Shown here: positions 33,331-36,919 of the stretch, piece after piece | How the letters are laid out: each line of letters starts with the position of its first letter | Position numbering within the stretch: position 1 is the first letter of the stretch | Source of the DNA: Gemmatimonadales bacterium | GTDB taxonomy: Bacteria > Gemmatimonadota > Gemmatimonadetes > Palauibacterales > Palauibacteraceae | DNA: 36,919 nt | Assembly (NCBI GenBank): GCA_009840115.1 | Contig: VXOJ01000061.1 | Location: 1-36,919, forward strand | Reading direction: 5' to 3' | Notes under the pieces: generated by a model | The model's database searches: none | The model's input: the letters and a program-made list of their open reading frames with translations, nothing else | What the model was told of the DNA's origin: nothing | Program-made: the position numbers and the translations under genes

Positions 33331-35354
33331 ACGAGTGCCGGCGGCGGCGTGACGAGGTCGAAATCGATCCGTCGCGCGTCGCGATCCACGCGGACGACCT
33401 GAACCTCCACGGGATCGCCCAGGCGGTAGTTCGTCCGCGTGCGACGGCCCCGGAGCGCGTGTTTCGCCGGATCGTAGGCGTAGCGGTCCCCCGCGAGCCG
33501 GCTCACGTGGACGAGTCCCTCGATGTCGTACGCATCGAGCCGGACAAAGAAACCGAACCGGGCCGTGGCGCTGATCGTGCCCTCGAAGTGATCGCCCACG
33601 TGACGAGCCATGAACTCGACCTTCTTGAGCTCCACCGAATCCCGCTCCGCCCGCGCCGCGTTCTCCTCGCGCGCCGAAGCGTGCCGGGCCGTCGCCGAGA
33701 GCCATTCCCGGTCGATGTCGCGAACGGTGCGCGGCTCCGCGAGCCACCGGGACAGTTGCCGGTGGACGACGAGGTCCGGGTACCGGCGGATCGGCGATGT
33801 GAAGTGGAGGTAGGCGGGGGAAGCGAGCCCGAAATGGCCCTCGTTGCCCGTTTCGTAGCGTGCCTTTGCGAGACTCCGGAGCACCTGAACCGAGACGACC
33901 GGCTCCTCCACCCTGCCCTTCACCGCGTCGAGCAGGCGCTGGAAATCGCGGGGGCGCGCGTCCCCCCGGGGGAAGGAGAATCCGAACTCGGCCGCCAGGA
34001 GACGCAGCGTGTCGAGCTTCTCCGGGTCCGGTTCTCCGTGGATGCGGTAGAGTACGGGCACCCCATTTTCGAGCGCCCAGTTCGCCACCGCTTCGTTCGC
34101 CGCGATCATCAGGTCCTCGATGAGCCGGTGCGCGTCGAACCGCTCGCGCCGCCGCACGTCGACGGGAGCCCCCTCCTCGTCGAGTACGACACGGGACTCC
34201 GGCAGGTCGAAGTCCAGGCTCCCGCGCGCCCTGCGCCGCCGACGGAAGCTCCGGCTCGCCTCGAGCAACGCCCGAAGATCCTCGCCCAGGCCGGGATCCC
34301 GCTCCGTCGCCGGCGTCCTGGCGCAGTCCAGCGCTTCCTGCGCCTCCTCGTAGGAGAGCCGGTGCGCGCTTCGGATGACGGCCCGGGCAAAGCGCGTCCC
34401 CTGGAGCGCCCCCCGGCGATCGACGGTGAGGAAGGCGGCGAGCGTCAGCCGGTCTTCGCCGGGCACGAGGGAGCAGAGGTCGCTCGACAGCGCGTGGGGG
34501 AGCATGGGCAGCACGCGATCCACCAGGTACACGCTCGTGCCACGCTCCCAGGCCTCCGTGTCGAGCGGATCTCCCTCGCGCACATAGTGGGACACATCCG
34601 CGATGTGAATGCCGATCCGCGCCCCGCCCCCCGCGAGACGCGCGATGGAGATCGCGTCGTCGTGGTCGCGGGCGTCCACGGGGTCGATCGTGATCACGCG
34701 CTCGCCCCGGCAATCCTCCCGCCCCGCGAGATCCGCCGGCCGGATCCCCCGCGCGACCAGGGCCGCCGCCGCTTCCTCGACGGCTTCGGGGAACGCATCC
34801 TCGATCCCGTAGCCGACCTGGATCGCGAGCACCTCCACGCCGGGATCTTCGGAGGGCCCTAGCACACGTTCGACGCGGCCCGCCGGGCCGGGACCCTTTT
34901 CTCCCCAGTCCGTGACCTCCACGACCGCGAGATCGCCGGATTCGGCCTCTCCCCGGTCGCGCGCCGGGATGAATACGTCGATTCCGAGCTTCGGCCGGGT
35001 CGCGGCGAGCCAACCGTGCCCGCGCTCGCCCCGGAAGACGCCGACCACATGCCGATGGGCCCGGTCGAGCACCTCGACGATGGTTCCGCGAGGTCCGCGC
35101 CGTCCGCGGTCTTCGATCCGCACGGCGACGCGGTCGCCGTCCACGGCGGTGCCGAGATCGCGGGCGCGGACGAAGACGTCGTCGCCCCCCTCGTCCGGAA
35201 TGACGAAGGCCGCGCCGCTCTCGATCCGTTGCAGCCGTCCGCTGACCGGCCGTCGACCCCGGGAGCGACCGCGGCCCCGGGATCCTCCGCGGCCTCCGGA
35301 TCGGCTGCGGCCCCCCGGTCGGCCGCGGCTGCCGGACCGGCCGCGGGCGGTCAG
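33327..35354 (-). CDS. rnr: Ribonuclease R, probable CTG start
   Basis: RNase R is a processive 3'-5' exoribonuclease that degrades structured RNA and takes part in rRNA quality control. The product from the CTG at 35352-35354 is 675 residues: an Arg/Gly/Ser-rich tail (residues 2-37), cold-shock domains (GAAFVIPDEGGDDVFV at 47-62), the RNB domain with catalytic aspartates D224, D230, D232 and D233 (DPVDARDHDD), and a C-terminal S1 domain (GTISATARFGFFVRLD). The CTG overlaps the TGA of the upstream gene by 4 nt (CTGA). The first in-frame ATG, GTG or TTG is the GTG at 35142-35144, which would remove most of the first cold-shock domain. Compared with the E. coli enzyme, the N-terminal HTH and long basic C-terminal tail are absent. 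Confidence 0.92.
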   Translation of the reverse strand: MTARGRSGSRGRPGGRSRSGGRGGSRGRGRSRGRRPVSGRLQRIESGAAFVIPDEGGDDVFVRARDLGTAVDGDRVAVRIEDRGRRGPRGTIVEVLDRAHRHVVGVFRGERGHGWLAATRPKLGIDVFIPARDRGEAESGDLAVVEVTDWGEKGPGPAGRVERVLGPSEDPGVEVLAIQVGYGIEDAFPEAVEEAAAALVARGIRPADLAGREDCRGERVITIDPVDARDHDDAISIARLAGGGARIGIHIADVSHYVREGDPLDTEAWERGTSVYLVDRVLPMLPHALSSDLCSLVPGEDRLTLAAFLTVDRRGALQGTRFARAVIRSAHRLSYEEAQEALDCARTPATERDPGLGEDLRALLEASRSFRRRRRARGSLDFDLPESRVVLDEEGAPVDVRRRERFDAHRLIEDLMIAANEAVANWALENGVPVLYRIHGEPDPEKLDTLRLLAAEFGFSFPRGDARPRDFQRLLDAVKGRVEEPVVSVQVLRSLAKARYETGNEGHFGLASPAYLHFTSPIRRYPDLVVHRQLSRWLAEPRTVRDIDREWLSATARHASAREENAARAERDSVELKKVEFMARHVGDHFEGTISATARFGFFVRLDAYDIEGLVHVSRLAGDRYAYDPAKHALRGRRTRTNYRLGDPVEVQVVRVDRDARRIDFDLVTPPPALV

Positions 35355-35524
35355 AGAGGCTTCGCCTCGTCGATGAGCATGATGGGGATCCCCTCGTCGA
35401 CCTCGAACTTCAGGCGGCAGGGGTGACAGAGCAGGGCTTCCTGGCCTTCGCCGGCACGGTACTCCAGCTCGCCCTTGCACTTCGGGCAGACGAGGATCTC
35501 AAGCAGTCTGTCGTCGAGGGGCAT
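35351..35524 (-). CDS. Trm112/YcaR-like small zinc protein
   Basis: This 57-residue protein has the Trm112-like (UPF0434/YcaR) pattern: LLEILVCPKCKGEL at residues 7-20, a second Cys pair in LLCHPC (31-36), and VDEGIPIMLIDEAKPL at the C-terminus. The four cysteines (C13, C16, C33, C36) can bind one zinc ion. In eukaryotes and archaea Trm112 activates methyltransferases; the bacterial role is not settled. The ATG at 35522-35524 shares one base with the era stop (TGATG), and its TGA overlaps the proposed rnr CTG. Confidence 0.9.
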   Translation of the reverse strand: MPLDDRLLEILVCPKCKGELEYRAGEGQEALLCHPCRLKFEVDEGIPIMLIDEAKPL

Positions 35525-36420
35525 CAGTTCTCCCGCGGGGGCACCCGGAATCCGAGCACCCTAAGGTGGTGCGTTTTCTTCCGCCAGTTCGGGAGGACCT
35601 TGACGCGCAGCCGGAGGTAGATCCGCCGCCCGAGGAAGCGTTCGATCTTCCGGCGGGAGCGGGTCCCCAGCTTTCGGATCGTCCTTCCGCCGGCCCCGAC
35701 GACGATTCCCTTCTGGGATTCCTTCTCGACGTGAATCAGGGCCTCGATGTAGGTGGGTTTCCCCCCTTCCCGGTCGCGAAACTCCTCGATCCGGATGGCC
35801 ACCGCGTACGGGACCTCATCCGCCAGCTCCTCGAGACACGTCTCACGGATCATCTCTGCGACGAAGTGCCGGACCGGTGCGTCGGAGAGTTCATCCACGG
35901 GATACAGGGGCGGTGACTCCGGAAGGCGCGCGGACAGAGCTTCGAGCACCTCCGGCACCCCCTCGCCGCTCGTGGCGCAGGTCCCGTGTACGCCGTCCCA
36001 GCCGCCGCCCGCGAATCGGGCTCGAAGCTCTTCGAGGTCGGACGGCGCGACCCGGTCGGTCTTGTTGAGGCAGAGGATCTTCGGACGGCGGATCGAGCCC
36101 GCGAACTCCCCGGCCCAGTCGAGACTGGGAGGGAAGCCCGCGTCCACGACGGCGAGCACGAGATCGGCGTCTTCCAGCGCCGAGAGCGCCTCCTCCCTCA
36201 TCGACCGATGCAGGGTATAGCGGGGCTCGACGAGGCCGGGCGTGTCGATGAACACGGCCTGCGCGGTCTCGTCCGAGAAGATGCCGAGGAGTCGTCGCTG
36301 CGTCGTCTGGGCCCTCGGCGTGACGGCCGCGAGCCGTTCTCCGAGGAACGCGTTGAGCAGCGTGGACTTCCCGACGTTGGGAAGCCCGACGATGGCCACA
36401 AAACCGGCCCTGAACGTCAT
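35524..36420 (-). CDS. era: GTPase Era, 30S subunit assembly
   Basis: Era binds the 3' end of 16S rRNA and promotes 30S maturation. The 298-residue product has the G domain with P-loop GLPNVGKS (residues 12-19), DTPGL, NKTD, and the C-terminal KH domain (ESQKGIVVGAGGRTIRKLG, then RIYLRLRVKVLPNWR). The ATG is at 36418-36420; a strong Shine-Dalgarno sequence is not obvious. It begins about 115 nt after the 16S gene on the same strand, so it could be read from the rRNA promoter. The known Era-binding sequence next to the anti-Shine-Dalgarno, GATCACCTCC, is present in that 16S. Confidence 0.97.
   Translation of the reverse strand: MTFRAGFVAIVGLPNVGKSTLLNAFLGERLAAVTPRAQTTQRRLLGIFSDETAQAVFIDTPGLVEPRYTLHRSMREEALSALEDADLVLAVVDAGFPPSLDWAGEFAGSIRRPKILCLNKTDRVAPSDLEELRARFAGGGWDGVHGTCATSGEGVPEVLEALSARLPESPPLYPVDELSDAPVRHFVAEMIRETCLEELADEVPYAVAIRIEEFRDREGGKPTYIEALIHVEKESQKGIVVGAGGRTIRKLGTRSRRKIERFLGRRIYLRLRVKVLPNWRKKTHHLRVLGFRVPPREN

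Positions 36421-36919
<499 letters not shown>

Noticed and set aside
33196..35013. 605-codon frame on the minus strand within rnr
   Set aside because: It is an off-frame shadow of RNase R. Only its last 44 codons, beyond the rnr stop, are kept as a weak candidate.
35240..35350. Repetitive CCGCGGCC-type stretch as a CRISPR or tandem repeat array
   Set aside because: Units are irregular and encode the Arg/Gly-rich tail of RNase R; there is no spacer structure.

Overview
This is a gene-dense, high-GC (about 69% in the stretch I counted) window in which every recognisable gene lies on the minus strand and is transcribed from right to left. The gene set indicates a diderm bacterium with lipid A. 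It has LpxA/B/C/D/K, FabZ, BamA, Skp/OmpH and LolCD, together with traits better known from Firmicutes: McsA-McsB-ClpC, BshC and DUF512. High GC plus this mixture fits Gemmatimonadota best. That is an inference; the 385 nt of 16S rRNA at the right edge would settle it.

Layout in transcription order. (1) 36919-35351: the 3' end of 16S rRNA, then era about 115 nt downstream with no tRNA or 23S between them, then a 57-codon Trm112/YcaR-like gene. (2) 35354-28423: rnr, prfB (with a textbook +1 frameshift site), lysS (with an N-terminal zinc ribbon) and lolC-lolD. (3) 28391-24277: mcsA-mcsB-clpC, a phospho-arginine proteolysis module set inside an envelope-biogenesis cluster. (4) 24280-13963: bamA, skp, lpxD, lpxC, fabZ, lpxA, a Gfo/Idh/MocA oxidoreductase, a 44-residue tail-anchored protein, lpxB, and a single reading frame that fuses a DUF374 acyltransferase to LpxK. 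(5) 13966-11159: rlmH, a SAM methyltransferase and bshC. (6) 11050-4461: a small coiled-coil membrane protein, murJ, uvrC, a 61-residue Cys-rich protein, gltX and thrC. (7) 4358 to the left edge: an exported TPR protein, a DUF512 radical-SAM protein, der, and plsY cut off by an AT-rich left end.

The genes are packed extremely tightly. Most junctions are 4-nt NTGA start/stop overlaps, and all four NTG codons occur at them. Three genes (rnr, lpxB, murJ) have no in-frame ATG, GTG or TTG upstream of conserved N-terminal sequence, and each has a CTG exactly at or next to the preceding stop codon. I consider these probable CTG starts. No gap between genes exceeds 135 nt. I found no tRNA, CRISPR array, insertion sequence or phage gene.

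Functionally the window combines outer-membrane assembly (Bam, Skp, Lol), lipid A synthesis, peptidoglycan precursor flipping (MurJ), protein quality control (McsAB-ClpC), translation (16S, Era, RF2, LysRS, GluRS, RlmH, Der) and redox thiol synthesis (BshC). The best candidates for something undescribed are the recurrent CTG initiation, the DUF374-LpxK fusion, the zinc ribbon on LysRS, and the unlinked 16S gene next to era, whose product binds the 16S 3' end.
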